DNA of 64,000 bases from Arthrobacter ramosus (GTDB lineage Bacteria; Actinomycetota; Actinomycetes; Actinomycetales; Micrococcaceae): positions 1,798,001 through 1,862,000 of the forward strand of contig NZ_BAAAWN010000001.1 in the NCBI RefSeq assembly GCF_039535095.1, read 5' to 3'. The notes below the pieces were generated by a model, which was given only the letters and a program-made list of their open reading frames with translations, was not told where the DNA came from and made no database searches. Below are positions 35,289 through 44,589 of this stretch, piece by piece; within the stretch, counting starts at the first letter, position 1; each line of letters starts with the position of its first letter. Made by a program: the position numbers and the translations under genes.

Positions 35289-36772
35289 CTGATTTGACCG
35301 GTCTCGGCCAGCTGGACGTAGTCATCGAGCTGGAGATCCTGTGTGTGGGCCCGGTACTCGTTGACGGTCCCTGACCAGTTGTTGATGACTCGGCCGTCCT
35401 CGTTCTTGTACCAGGAGGAGCACTCGGACGAGAATGCCGAGTCTTCTAGCTCTTGCTGAACGTGGGCGTTGAAGCTGTTGAGCACGCTGCGGTCCACTTC
35501 CAGTATCCGAGTCTCGTCGCCCGCGATGTACTCGACAGCCTGCGAGATGTAGCGGTGCTGGGCCTCCAGCATGGACACCACGGAGTTGTGGTTGAGGTTG
35601 GTGTTCGGTCCGTAGACCAGGAACAGATTGGGGAAGTTGTCAACGGTGATGCCAAGGTACGCCTCGGGGGCATTTCCCCACCGCTCGTCGAGGCTGATCC
35701 CGTCGCGTCCTACGACGCGCATCGACCCCTGGAATGCGTGGCTCTTGAAGCCGGTGGCGAAGATGATGACGTCAAACTCGTGCTCGACGCCGTCTGCGGT
35801 CCGGATGCCTCGGGGCGTGAACTCGGTGATCTTCTCGGTCACGAGGTCCACGTTCTCGCGGGTCAGTGCGGGGTAGAAATCATCGCTGCGGAGGATGCGC
35901 TTGCAGCCGAAATCGTAGTCGGGGGTGAGCTTGGCGCGGAGTTCAGGGTCGGCAACCTGTGTTTCGAGGTGCTGTCGGGCTTGCTGGATGCCTTCCTCGG
36001 ACGCGGCCGTGTGCCTGCGGGTACGTTCGAACCCGGCCTCACGGAACTCGTGGATCTCCCGGCGCTTCTGCCGGTAGATCTCAGGGTCCGCCAAGAACGC
36101 TGCAGTTTCCTCGTCGCTGAACACGTACTGGTCCCGGGGGAGTATGTAGTTGGCCGAGCGCTGGAACACCGTGAGGTTCGAAGCGAACTTGGCCACTTCG
36201 GGGACATACTGCACGGCGGTTGCCGCAGAGCCGATCGAGGCGACGCGCTTGCCGGTCAGGTCCAGGTCGTGGCGCCAGGTGGAGGAATGGAAGGCCTCGC
36301 CCCCGAAGGACTCGATGCCCGGGAAGGCCGGGATGTTCGGCTCATTCAACTGTCCCCAGGCTGCCACAAGGGAACGGGTCAGGAACTCGGAGCCATCGGC
36401 GGTGTGCACCGTCCACAGGAGGCGCTCCTGATCCCACTCGGTGGCTGTGATGTTCTGGCCGAAGCGGATGTGCTTTCCCAAGCCAAACTCCTCCACCATG
36501 GACCGCAGGTAGCCCTGCAGTTCCTGCTGGCCGGCGAACATCCGGGAGACCTTCAGGTTGAGGAAGTAGCTGTAGCAGTAGACCAGGGCTTGGGTGTCAC
36601 AGGCGGCACCGGGGTAGGTGTTCTCCCGCCATACGCCGCCAACATCGTTGCCGCGCTCAAAGATCAGGAAGTTTTCGACTCCTTCCTGGACAAACTGGGC
36701 TCCCTGGCCCAGCCCGCCGAACCCGGCACCGATAACAATGGCACTATAAACATGGTCGTTCTTGGATGACAT
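35285..36772 (-). CDS. Flavin-containing Baeyer-Villiger-type monooxygenase
   Basis: 495 residues. FAD site VIGAGFGGLGQG, then GGVWRENTYPGAACDT. The Baeyer-Villiger fingerprint F-x-G-x3-H-x3-W is present as FGGEAFHSSTW, followed by R instead of the common P or D. NADPH site VASIGSAATAVQYVPEV. Inserts oxygen next to a carbonyl to make an ester or lactone. Sits between an alcohol dehydrogenase upstream and an esterase downstream, the classic alcohol-ketone-lactone-acid order. Confidence 0.9.
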   Translation of the reverse strand: MSSKNDHVYSAIVIGAGFGGLGQGAQFVQEGVENFLIFERGNDVGGVWRENTYPGAACDTQALVYCYSYFLNLKVSRMFAGQQELQGYLRSMVEEFGLGKHIRFGQNITATEWDQERLLWTVHTADGSEFLTRSLVAAWGQLNEPNIPAFPGIESFGGEAFHSSTWRHDLDLTGKRVASIGSAATAVQYVPEVAKFASNLTVFQRSANYILPRDQYVFSDEETAAFLADPEIYRQKRREIHEFREAGFERTRRHTAASEEGIQQARQHLETQVADPELRAKLTPDYDFGCKRILRSDDFYPALTRENVDLVTEKITEFTPRGIRTADGVEHEFDVIIFATGFKSHAFQGSMRVVGRDGISLDERWGNAPEAYLGITVDNFPNLFLVYGPNTNLNHNSVVSMLEAQHRYISQAVEYIAGDETRILEVDRSVLNSFNAHVQQELEDSAFSSECSSWYKNEDGRVINNWSGTVNEYRAHTQDLQLDDYVQLAETGQIR

Positions 36773-36807
36773 GATGTTCTCTCCTCAGAGGTGGAATGTC
36801 TTATGGG

Positions 36808-37959
36808 TTAGGAAAAGGTGATGATCTGGCGCAGAGCGTGGCCGCCGTCAAGGGTGTCCATCGCGAGGTTGATCTCCTCGAGCGGGATCGTGTTTGATAC
36901 GAGACCCTCAACCGCCAGTTGCCCGGAGCGCCACAGGTCCTCGTAAATCGGGATGTCATGCGCCGGCACGGCTGAACCGAGGTAACTGCCAACGATGGAA
37001 CGCGCCTCGGCAGTCAGGGCAAGAGGATCGATCGAGGCAGGTTGTCCAGGTGCGGGCAGCCCGACGGTTACGGTGATGCCCCCGGGCTTCGTGAGAGCGA
37101 TCGCGGCTTCAAGTGCGCGGGGATGCCCGGCGGCTTCAATGACAGCGTCGAACTTCTCGCCGCGCTCCATGGCTGTCTCGGAAGTCATGGCATCAAGTGC
37201 CCCGAGCCGGAGCGCCGTTTCCAGCTTCGCGGGCATCGTATCGATTCCCACGACGTGCTCGACACCGACGGCTTTGGCAGTGATCAGTGCCGCCATGCCA
37301 ACACCGCCGAGTCCGACGACGGCCACCCTGGAGGAGGGGCCAGGCTTCGCGACATTGAGGACGGCTCCGCCCCCGGTGAGGAGGGCGCATCCGAGCAATG
37401 CTGCAATGTGGGCCGGGACGTCTGAGCCCACGGGCACGACTGAACGACGGGAAACGACGGCATGGGTGGCAAAGGCGGAGACTCCCAGATGATGATTCAC
37501 CGTCTGCCCGTCCCTGGAGAGCCTGCGCGTACCGCCAAGCAGCGTTCCTTCGGTGTTGGAAGCGCTGCCCTTCTCGCACGGCGTCCTGCCGTTGGAGCGA
37601 CATCCGGCACACTGCCCGCAGCGGGGGAGGAACGTCATCACCACACGCTGGCCGAGCGAGATGTCATCGACACCTTCGCCCAACTCCTCCACGATCCCGG
37701 CGGCTTCGTGGCCGAGCAGCATCGGAACCGGGCGCGTCCGGTTTCCGTTGACGACCGAAAGATCGGAGTGGCACACTCCAGCGGCTTCAATGCGCACCAG
37801 CATCTCGCCGGGGCCCGGTCCTTCAAGCTCCACTTCGCCGACACGGATGGGCCGGGATTTCGTGTACGGGCGGGTCGCCCCAATGGCTTCGAGGACCGCA
37901 CCGCGGATAGTCCTTGTACGGTTTGTTTCGGCTACGGCGTTTGTATCTTCGATCGTCAC
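36808..37959 (-). CDS. Zinc-dependent alcohol dehydrogenase
   Basis: 383-residue medium-chain dehydrogenase. Catalytic zinc ligands in AAGVCHSDLS and LLGHEAAG; structural zinc cysteines in CGQCAGCRSNGRTPC; NAD site VAVVGLGGVGMAAL. First gene of the minus-strand operon with the monooxygenase and hydrolase; it would oxidise the alcohol to the ketone used next. Confidence 0.92.
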   Translation of the reverse strand: MTIEDTNAVAETNRTRTIRGAVLEAIGATRPYTKSRPIRVGEVELEGPGPGEMLVRIEAAGVCHSDLSVVNGNRTRPVPMLLGHEAAGIVEELGEGVDDISLGQRVVMTFLPRCGQCAGCRSNGRTPCEKGSASNTEGTLLGGTRRLSRDGQTVNHHLGVSAFATHAVVSRRSVVPVGSDVPAHIAALLGCALLTGGGAVLNVAKPGPSSRVAVVGLGGVGMAALITAKAVGVEHVVGIDTMPAKLETALRLGALDAMTSETAMERGEKFDAVIEAAGHPRALEAAIALTKPGGITVTVGLPAPGQPASIDPLALTAEARSIVGSYLGSAVPAHDIPIYEDLWRSGQLAVEGLVSNTIPLEEINLAMDTLDGGHALRQIITFS

Positions 37960-38303
37960 GATCGTCCTCTCAATGACGGGAGGAACGATGGAGTGCGGCC
38001 GGCACTTCGCAAGATGCGCTGTGCGGCTTCCACCGTTTCTCCGGGGACAGGTTGCTCATCCCGATGGAGGTTTTCCAACAAAGGACTGTCCATCGAGCGT
38101 AGGCATCCGCGCAACGTCCGTCATGATACGGAACGTCAAAAAGCGATGAATCCTTTGTGCGAACTGTCAAACTTAGGGAAAACGCCCGAAGCCCCGTCTC
38201 GGGCATGCTCAACCGGAAAGACGCACCCCCTCCTGAAGAATCGGCCGTGCTGAATACCACGAGGGGAGAACGCGCAAGCCCAAAAGGAGCAGGGCACCAG
38301 CGG
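37960..38303. other. Gene-free region upstream of the alcohol dehydrogenase operon
   Basis: 344 bp between the dehydrogenase start and the stop of the PucR regulator, both on the minus strand. It must hold the promoter of the alcohol dehydrogenase operon. I see no convincing gene or long repeat. Confidence 0.5.
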
Positions 38304-39734
38304 TCAGCTCCCGCTGGAGCCTCGCGTTCGTCCCCTTAGCGCCAGCCACAGCTGGGCTGCCACATCCGGATCATCCAGGTCAGCACCGAGAAGATCGCTT
38401 GCTTGCCCGATCCTGTATCGGACCGAGTTCCTGTGGACACCGAGTTCCCGCCCCGCTGCCTCCCATTGGCCCCGGTGCGCAAGGTAGGCGCGGACGGTTT
38501 CAAGCAAGTTGCCCGGGTGTGCGCTAAGTTTGTCCACCCATTCATCGGTTGGCAGATCAAGCCCGTGACCAACCCGCACCAGCTGGCCGGTCGCGGCTGA
38601 AGTGGCCACCTCGGCAACCTGGGCCGCAATTTCGTGCAGTCGCCGCAAGGGCATGGGACCACCCCATGATCCCCGGACACCAGCGGGGAGCTTCGGCCTG
38701 GTGCCCGAAGCCGGTTGGAGTACGAACAGGGCATCTTGCCGTTCAAGCACCAGACCGTACTGATGCAATTGTGCTACCAGACCCTCAGCAGGAGGAAGTG
38801 CGACCAGGAATGCTGTCTCCGGCAGAGGATCGGACTCCATCTGCTTAGCCAAAAGGCGTGCGGCGTCATCGTGCCCTTCGAGGACGAGCGCGGCCAGCAT
38901 GCCTTCCGCGCGACGGCGTTCCGCCGCCGCGTGCCGCTGACCCGCCGCCCTTGCGGCCAGGAGAGTTGAAGCAGTCAGGAACAGGTGTCGTTCTGCGGCC
39001 GCAAGCTGACCACTTCGACCCAGCGCGAGATAGCCGGAGGCGGCCGGGCCGCCGGAGACCGGATACAGTGCGGCGGTTCCGGATGCGAGCTGGATGTTTC
39101 CTGTGGCTCCTTGCCGGGCCGTCCGGAGGTTGGTCGATTCTCGAACGAGATCCGCAAGCAGGCCGGCTGGCAGTTCACCGCTCGTGGCGGCAGTACCGCC
39201 GCCCTCCGGCAGATACGCAACCCAAGTGCCCAGCGCACGGGAGAGCTCCCGGACGATTTCCGGTTCGGCATCGTCCTGGGCCGCGGCGCGCGTCAGAGCC
39301 ACCTGCAGTCCCAGCAGCGCCGTCAGTTCTGCCTCCCCGCCTTGCCGGACAAGTTCCCAGTACGCTCGGGAAACGGCAAGAAAGGGTGATTCGCGGGGTA
39401 CCGTCAGCAGTGGAAGGTTGGCCTCGGTGCACGCAGCTCGGAGTTCATCGGGCACCATGGCATGACCTGAGCCAAGACCAAGGCCCAGGGCTGCAACTCC
39501 ACCGTCGACGAGGCGACGAACATAGTTTGTGCAGGCGTCGGCTCGGGAGGCGCTGTCCAGGCCGCTCAGCTGGAGTCCGACGGTCAGGAGTAGTTCGCCA
39601 CCATAGAGGAAGACCGTGGGGTCCTCGAGCTCGGACACGTGAACACCGGTGAGCTCGACTCGGGGTAGCGGGATCGGCCAGAACGGCACCAGATCGCGCT
39701 GTGCGGCTGCAACAAGTCGGGCGAGGGTGATCAT
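38304..39734 (-). CDS. PucR-family transcriptional regulator 1
   Basis: 476 residues from ATG 39734. The N-terminal PucR sensory domain includes LTGVHVSELEDPTVFLYGGE and LLLTVGLQLSGLD; the C-terminal PucR-type helix-turn-helix is YLAHRGQWEAAGRELGVHRN followed by SVRYRIGQ. Divergent from the aminotransferase-CoA-transferase-dehydrogenase operon, which it presumably activates. PucR regulators sense nitrogen compounds or breakdown intermediates. Confidence 0.9.
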   Translation of the reverse strand: MITLARLVAAAQRDLVPFWPIPLPRVELTGVHVSELEDPTVFLYGGELLLTVGLQLSGLDSASRADACTNYVRRLVDGGVAALGLGLGSGHAMVPDELRAACTEANLPLLTVPRESPFLAVSRAYWELVRQGGEAELTALLGLQVALTRAAAQDDAEPEIVRELSRALGTWVAYLPEGGGTAATSGELPAGLLADLVRESTNLRTARQGATGNIQLASGTAALYPVSGGPAASGYLALGRSGQLAAAERHLFLTASTLLAARAAGQRHAAAERRRAEGMLAALVLEGHDDAARLLAKQMESDPLPETAFLVALPPAEGLVAQLHQYGLVLERQDALFVLQPASGTRPKLPAGVRGSWGGPMPLRRLHEIAAQVAEVATSAATGQLVRVGHGLDLPTDEWVDKLSAHPGNLLETVRAYLAHRGQWEAAGRELGVHRNSVRYRIGQASDLLGADLDDPDVAAQLWLALRGRTRGSSGS

Positions 39735-39854
39735 GCGCCAATCATAAGACCGTTTGTATGTTCCGTCGTATAGGCCTCCGATCCTAGATAGATCATCCAA
39801 AGACAGTGAGGGTGCGCGTCCCTATCGTGGAATTCACCCACACGAGGAGGACCT

Positions 39855-41213
39855 ATGACCGTCACGCCAGAAATCGCCCCCAGCCCCGTCAACGACCCGG
39901 GCAGCGTCGAAGCCACAGCCCGCCGCTTGCTCACCGAACTCCCCGGGCCGCGTTCCCGTGAGCTGGAGGCCGAGCGCCGTCGACACGTAACGGATGCTTT
40001 CGGCATAACGCAGCCTGTTTTCATTGACCGGGCGCTCAACGCCTTGCTCGTTGATGTTGACGGAAACCACATCATCGACTTCGCGTCCGGCATTGCCGTG
40101 ACGAGCGTCGGGGCGGCGAACCCGCGGGTGGCCAAACGCGCCGCCGCCCAGCTCGAACGGTTCACGCACACCTGCTTCATGGTCACGGAATATTCGTCGT
40201 TCGTCGATGTTTGCCGGTGGCTCAACGAGAACACCCCCGGTGATTTCGAAAAGCGGACAGCCCTCTTCTCGACCGGTGCAGAGGCTGTCGAGAACGCCAT
40301 CAAGATCGCCCGCTCGGCCACACGACGCCCCAACGTCCTTGTCTTTGACGAGGCTTACCACGGACGCACCCAGCTCACCATGGCGATGACCGCCAAGGAG
40401 AACCCCTACCGGCTCAACTTCGGACCGTTCCCGGAGTCCGTCTTCCGGGCTCCGACCGCACCCGCGCACAGCTCGCCGAACGGTCCGGCCGTCGCTCTCC
40501 AGGGGGTTGAAGCCATCCTTGCCGAGCACGGGCCGGAGACTTTCGCTGCGATGGTCATCGAGCCCATTCAGGGAGAAGGCGGGTTCATCGTCCATGCCCC
40601 GGGTTTCCTTGCCGGATTGCGCGAAATCGCCACCTGCCATGGAATCGTCCTGGTCATCGACGAAATCCAAGCCGGCATGGGCCGGACGGGAACACTGTTT
40701 GCCTCCGAACACGAGGGCATCGCCGGCGACATCACGCTCACCGCAAAGGCCCTTGGAGCTGGACTGCCGCTCTCAGCTGCCACCGGACGGGCTGAGTTGA
40801 TGAACGCCGTTCATACAGGCGGCCTGGGCGGGACGTATGCAGGCAACCCCGTTGCCTGCGAGGCTGCGCTGGCCGTCTTCGAAATCCTCGAAGAAGGGAC
40901 CCTCCTTGAGAACGCGGTACGCGTAGAGGCCGCAGTTCGAGCGCGGCTGGAGCCACTGCTGACCTTGGAGGGTGTCTCCGATGTTCGAGGCCGGGGTGCC
41001 ATGATGGCCATCGAGTTCAGGGACAATGCGGGACCGCGCGGCGATCTTGCCGTCGCGGCAGCCAAAAAGGCCAACGCCCACGGCGTACTGACATTGACAT
41101 GCGGGACGAACAGCAACGTGATCAGGCTGCTTCCGCCGCTCGGGATCGAGGCTGACGTCCTTGATGAAGGACTCGCCGTGCTGGAGGCATCCATCCGCTC
41201 GGTGCTCTCATGA
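39855..41213 (+). CDS. Class III omega-aminotransferase (4-aminobutyrate/5-aminovalerate type)
   Basis: 452 residues, PLP-dependent. FSTGAEAVENAIKIAR binds the phosphate, VIDEIQAGMGRTG carries the PLP-ring Asp, and the Schiff-base lysine is in TLTAKALGAGLPLSA near residue 298. Start follows GAGGAGG. Removes the amino group of an omega-amino acid to give a semialdehyde. Linked to a CoA-transferase and glutaryl-CoA dehydrogenase, which favours 5-aminovalerate to glutarate semialdehyde over 4-aminobutyrate. Confidence 0.9.
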   Translation: MTVTPEIAPSPVNDPGSVEATARRLLTELPGPRSRELEAERRRHVTDAFGITQPVFIDRALNALLVDVDGNHIIDFASGIAVTSVGAANPRVAKRAAAQLERFTHTCFMVTEYSSFVDVCRWLNENTPGDFEKRTALFSTGAEAVENAIKIARSATRRPNVLVFDEAYHGRTQLTMAMTAKENPYRLNFGPFPESVFRAPTAPAHSSPNGPAVALQGVEAILAEHGPETFAAMVIEPIQGEGGFIVHAPGFLAGLREIATCHGIVLVIDEIQAGMGRTGTLFASEHEGIAGDITLTAKALGAGLPLSAATGRAELMNAVHTGGLGGTYAGNPVACEAALAVFEILEEGTLLENAVRVEAAVRARLEPLLTLEGVSDVRGRGAMMAIEFRDNAGPRGDLAVAAAKKANAHGVLTLTCGTNSNVIRLLPPLGIEADVLDEGLAVLEASIRSVLS

Positions 41214-41247
41214 GCGTCCCGGGAGGGTGGGACTCGAGAGGAGAACA

Positions 41248-42459
41248 ATGAACGCGCAAACAGACCCCAGTGCCCCCCTCTCCGGGATCCTCGTCGCAGA
41301 CTTTTCCCGCGTCCTTGCCGGCCCGCTTGCCACCATGACCCTTGCAGATCTTGGAGCCAGGGTCATCAAAATCGAACGTCCAGGCACCGGCGATGACACC
41401 CGCCAGTGGTCCCCGCCGTCCTCAAAGACAGGTGCAACTTACTTCGAGAGCGTGAACCGGAACAAGGAATCGATCGTCCTTGACCTGAATGACCCCGACG
41501 ATCAAGCCCTCGCGAAAGAGCTCGCCGGCCGCGCGGACGTGCTGGTCGAGAATTTCAAACCAGGCGGCATGGAGAAGCTAGGCCTCGGCTATGAGGCACT
41601 CGCGCAAGAGAACCCGGGGCTCGTCTACGCGTCGATCTCCGGGTTTGGTTCCGGCGGTGGACGGGATCTTCCGGGCTATGACTTCATCGTCCAAGCCCTG
41701 GGCGGGCTCATGAGCATCACCGGCGACAACCAGGGGGACCCCTACAAAGTGGGCGTCGCGCTGGTTGATGTGCTGACGGCCAAGGATGCCACCGTAGGCA
41801 TCCTCGCCGCCCTTTCCGCCCGCACGCCCTCAGGGCTGGGCCGCCGGATCGAAGTCAACCTGCTGTCCAGTCTTCAAGGCGCACTGGCCAACCAGGGCCA
41901 GGCATATTTGGGGGCAGGCGTGCTGGCAAAGCGTCTGGGCAACGACCACCCATCGATCGTGCCCTACCAACTTCTCGCGACCGCCGACGAACCCCTGGCG
42001 GTGGCCGCGGGCAACGACGCCCAGTTCTCGCGCCTCTGCGTGGCAATCGGCTCGCCTGAAATCGCCGTGGATCCGCGATTCGCGACAAACTCAGAGCGCG
42101 TCAGGCACCGCCAGGAGCTCGTCCTGCTGCTCGAAGCCGGACTGGCGGTCGCCGGCGCCCAAACATGGCAGGACAAACTGGTTTCAGCCGGGGTCCCAGC
42201 CGGGCGGGTTGCCAGCATCGGAGAGGGCATCGATTACGCAGAGAAACTCGGTCTCGCTCCGACCATCGCCGTGCACGACGCCGACGGCGCAATCATCGGG
42301 CGCCAGATCCGCCACCCCATAACATGGACGCCGCCGCTGCCCCAACGAACCCAGGCGCCGCCCGGACTCGGCGTACACACTCACGACGTCCTGAATTGGC
42401 TACGCAGCCCTAGGGCCGGGAACCCTGACAACAATCCACAAGCTCAGACCGACCCCTAG
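41248..42459 (+). CDS. Class III CoA-transferase (CaiB/SUGCT type), probable glutarate CoA-transferase
   Basis: 403 residues from ATG 41248 with GAGGAGAAC upstream. SGILVADFSRVLAGP, KIERPGTGDD, VENFKPGGMEKLGLGY and GYDFIVQALGGLMSITG are family signatures; the Asp of PGYD is the catalytic residue that forms the acyl anhydride. A mammalian relative moves CoA from succinyl-CoA to glutarate. Directly before a glutaryl-CoA dehydrogenase gene, so glutarate is the most likely acceptor. Confidence 0.85.
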   Translation: MNAQTDPSAPLSGILVADFSRVLAGPLATMTLADLGARVIKIERPGTGDDTRQWSPPSSKTGATYFESVNRNKESIVLDLNDPDDQALAKELAGRADVLVENFKPGGMEKLGLGYEALAQENPGLVYASISGFGSGGGRDLPGYDFIVQALGGLMSITGDNQGDPYKVGVALVDVLTAKDATVGILAALSARTPSGLGRRIEVNLLSSLQGALANQGQAYLGAGVLAKRLGNDHPSIVPYQLLATADEPLAVAAGNDAQFSRLCVAIGSPEIAVDPRFATNSERVRHRQELVLLLEAGLAVAGAQTWQDKLVSAGVPAGRVASIGEGIDYAEKLGLAPTIAVHDADGAIIGRQIRHPITWTPPLPQRTQAPPGLGVHTHDVLNWLRSPRAGNPDNNPQAQTDP

Positions 42460-42483
42460 CCACCAAGCCCAGGAGGGACCATC

Positions 42484-43686
42484 ATGACCCTTGCCCCCAC
42501 TTCCGCCGACATCCACGATTCCACTACCGGGGATCCCGCGGACCTCGTGTCGTTCGATACAATCCTCAGCAGCGAGGAACTCGCCCTACGCGACCGGGTC
42601 CGGGCGTTTGTCCAAGAGCAGATCAAACCAAACATCGCGACGTGGTACGAGGAAGCCAAGTTTCTCCTCGAAATCGTGCCTGAATTTGCCAAGCTAGGCC
42701 TCCTCGGCATGCACCTCAAAGGTTACGGATGCGCCGGACGGTCGGCAGTTGACTACGGCCTCGCCGCAGCCGAACTCGAGGCCGGTGACTCCGGGCTACG
42801 AACGTTCGTATCAGTGCAGGGATCGCTTGCGATGACGGCCATCTCCAAACATGGCTCGGTCGAACAGAAGGACGAGTGGCTCCCACGGATGGCCGCCGGT
42901 GAAGCAATCGGGTGCTTCGGGCTCACCGAGCCCGGCGCCGGTTCGGACCCCTCATCCATGACCACCTTTGGCCGCCGAGACGGTAAGGATTGGATCCTGA
43001 ACGGCACCAAGCGCTGGATCGGACTCGCGAACGTCGCTCAAGTCGCCATCATTTGGGCCCAGACCGACGCCGGCATCCGGGGCTTCGTCGTCCCGACCGA
43101 CATGCCGGGCTTCACGGCGACTCCGATCGAACCGAAACTTTCAATGCGCGCCTCAATCCAATGCGAAATCAACCTGCATGACGTGAGGCTTCCCGCCGAG
43201 GCGGTCCTACCGGACGTGACCGGGCTCAAAGGCCCCTTCGCGTGCCTCAACGAGGCGCGCTACGGCATCGCCTGGGGCACGATGGGAGCAGCCAGGGACG
43301 CTTTCGAAGACGCGCTCAGCTACTCCAAGGAACGACTCCAGTTCGGCCGGCCTCTCGCTGGCTATCAGCTCACCCAGCAGAAGCTCGTGGATATGGCCTT
43401 GGAGATCAACAAGGGATTCCTCCTGGCCCTGCACCTCGGCAGGCTCAAGGACGCCGGCAAATTGCAGCCCCACCAAATCAGCGTCGGCAAGCTCAACAAC
43501 TGCCGGGAAGCGATCAAAATCTGCCGCGAGGCCCGAACGATCCTCGGCGGAAACGGGATCACTCTCGACTACTCTCCCCTCCGCCACGCCAACAACCTTG
43601 AATCTGTGCGGACATACGAAGGTACAGATGAAGTCCACACCCTGATTCTCGGCCAGAAGCTCACTGGCACAGGAGCGTTCCGGTGA
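42484..43686 (+). CDS. gcdH: Glutaryl-CoA dehydrogenase
   Basis: 400-residue flavoprotein converting glutaryl-CoA to crotonyl-CoA and CO2. FAD/substrate motif CFGLTEPGAGSDPSSM, QFGRPLAGYQLTQQKL, and the catalytic base in RTYEGTDEVHTLILG, where the YEGT-(D/H)-(D/E)-(V/I)-H wording is specific to glutaryl-CoA dehydrogenases among acyl-CoA dehydrogenases. Twenty-four bases after the CoA-transferase; start follows AGGAGGGACC. Crotonyl-CoA enters beta-oxidation. An aldehyde dehydrogenase expected next in the operon is present only as wreckage. Confidence 0.92.
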   Translation: MTLAPTSADIHDSTTGDPADLVSFDTILSSEELALRDRVRAFVQEQIKPNIATWYEEAKFLLEIVPEFAKLGLLGMHLKGYGCAGRSAVDYGLAAAELEAGDSGLRTFVSVQGSLAMTAISKHGSVEQKDEWLPRMAAGEAIGCFGLTEPGAGSDPSSMTTFGRRDGKDWILNGTKRWIGLANVAQVAIIWAQTDAGIRGFVVPTDMPGFTATPIEPKLSMRASIQCEINLHDVRLPAEAVLPDVTGLKGPFACLNEARYGIAWGTMGAARDAFEDALSYSKERLQFGRPLAGYQLTQQKLVDMALEINKGFLLALHLGRLKDAGKLQPHQISVGKLNNCREAIKICREARTILGGNGITLDYSPLRHANNLESVRTYEGTDEVHTLILGQKLTGTGAFR

Positions 43687-43724
43687 CCGCAGCGGCACGG
43701 AAGATTCGCCCGGCACTCGTGTAC

Positions 43725-44190
43725 GGGAGCACGGTGGCGTAGAAATCGCCTCAACGGCCACTCTCCTTGCCATTGGTCTGGCCGAAGCACTGGCCAATTC
43801 CGGCCTGCTTGCCGGCGTTCTCAACATGATCATGGGGCCCGGCTCAATCGGCACGGATCTTGTACGGAGTGCGGGTCTTGGCGGGGTCACGTTCACCGAC
43901 TCACCGGGCATCGGACCGGCCTTGGACGCCGAGGCGGCGTTGCGCGGGTTGCAAATGCAAGCCGAAAATGGGCGGCAAGGATGCCGCCATGGTTTTCCCC
44001 GACGCAGACCTTGACCTCGCCTCGGAACAGGTGCTTTTCGAAGTATTAAGATCAACGGGGCAGAAGTGCACCGCAACGTCCCGCCTCATCCTCGCCGATG
44101 CCATCGCCTACGAGTTCCTGGAGCGCTTCGAGGCCCGGCTCGAAGACTGGCAGACCAGGGCCTCACAGACCGGCCGTACACATGGGGCCG
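43725..44190 (+). pseudogene. Aldehyde dehydrogenase remnant (semialdehyde dehydrogenase type)
   Basis: LAEALANSGLLAGVLNMIMG and LGGVTFTDSPGIGPALDAEA in one frame, then a one-base shift to GGKDAAMVFPDADLDLASEQ and STGQKCTATSRLILAD, which holds the catalytic Cys. N- and C-terminal thirds are missing. Wording is closest to 2-oxoglutarate/glutarate semialdehyde dehydrogenases. Its place in the operon fits the lost step between aminotransferase and CoA-transferase. Confidence 0.7.
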
Positions 44191-44204
44191 TTGGTCCCTG
44201 AGGG

Positions 44205-44357
44205 AGCCTGCATGTCGATTCTCCGACCCGGTCCCGGGCTTCCAGGACCCACGGTGAGTCGGCCCGAGCAGAGGTCGCGGGCCGCTGTCAGCCCCGTGAC
44301 GCCCGCGCCGACGATGACGACATCGCGTTCAATTGTTTTCGCCGTTTCTTCTTTCAT
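44205..44357 (-). pseudogene. FAD-dependent amine oxidase, N-terminal remnant
   Basis: Starts MKEETAKTIERDVVIVGAGV then TGLTAARDL, the dinucleotide-binding motif of flavin amine oxidases, followed in another frame by VLEARDRVG. The remaining ~400 residues are gone. Confidence 0.65.
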
Positions 44358-44372
44358 TTTTGGTCTTGAATG

Positions 44373-44582
44373 TCACGTGCCGGTGGGCCGGCCGGCGTTG
44401 TAGTTGGCCGGACTGCCCGGCACGGTGCCGGCCGTCACGTATTCGGCGGGATCGACGTCGAACGCGCTGACTCTGTGACGGCCGGCCAGCACCAGCGCTA
44501 GGTCGGACAACTGCTTCCGGACGCCTCTGGTCAGCACGGCAAGGTAGATCAGGCAAAAAGCCGCCCATTCCAGTCCGAACAC
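44373..44582 (-). pseudogene. Possible C-terminal remnant of an amino acid/polyamine permease
   Basis: 69 residues: one hydrophobic helix (WAAFCLIYLAVLTR) then a polar tail ending NAGRPTGT. It resembles the last helix and tail of APC permeases and lies between two amine-catabolism remnants, but the match is short. Confidence 0.35.
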
Positions 44583-44589
44583 GCCTCTT

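Noticed and set aside
37905..39770. Extra ARE-like sites near 37915 and 39750 (CGGTTTGT, CCGTTTGTATG)
   Set aside because: Only one arm is present; the second arm at 22-bp spacing is missing, and the first lies in coding sequence.
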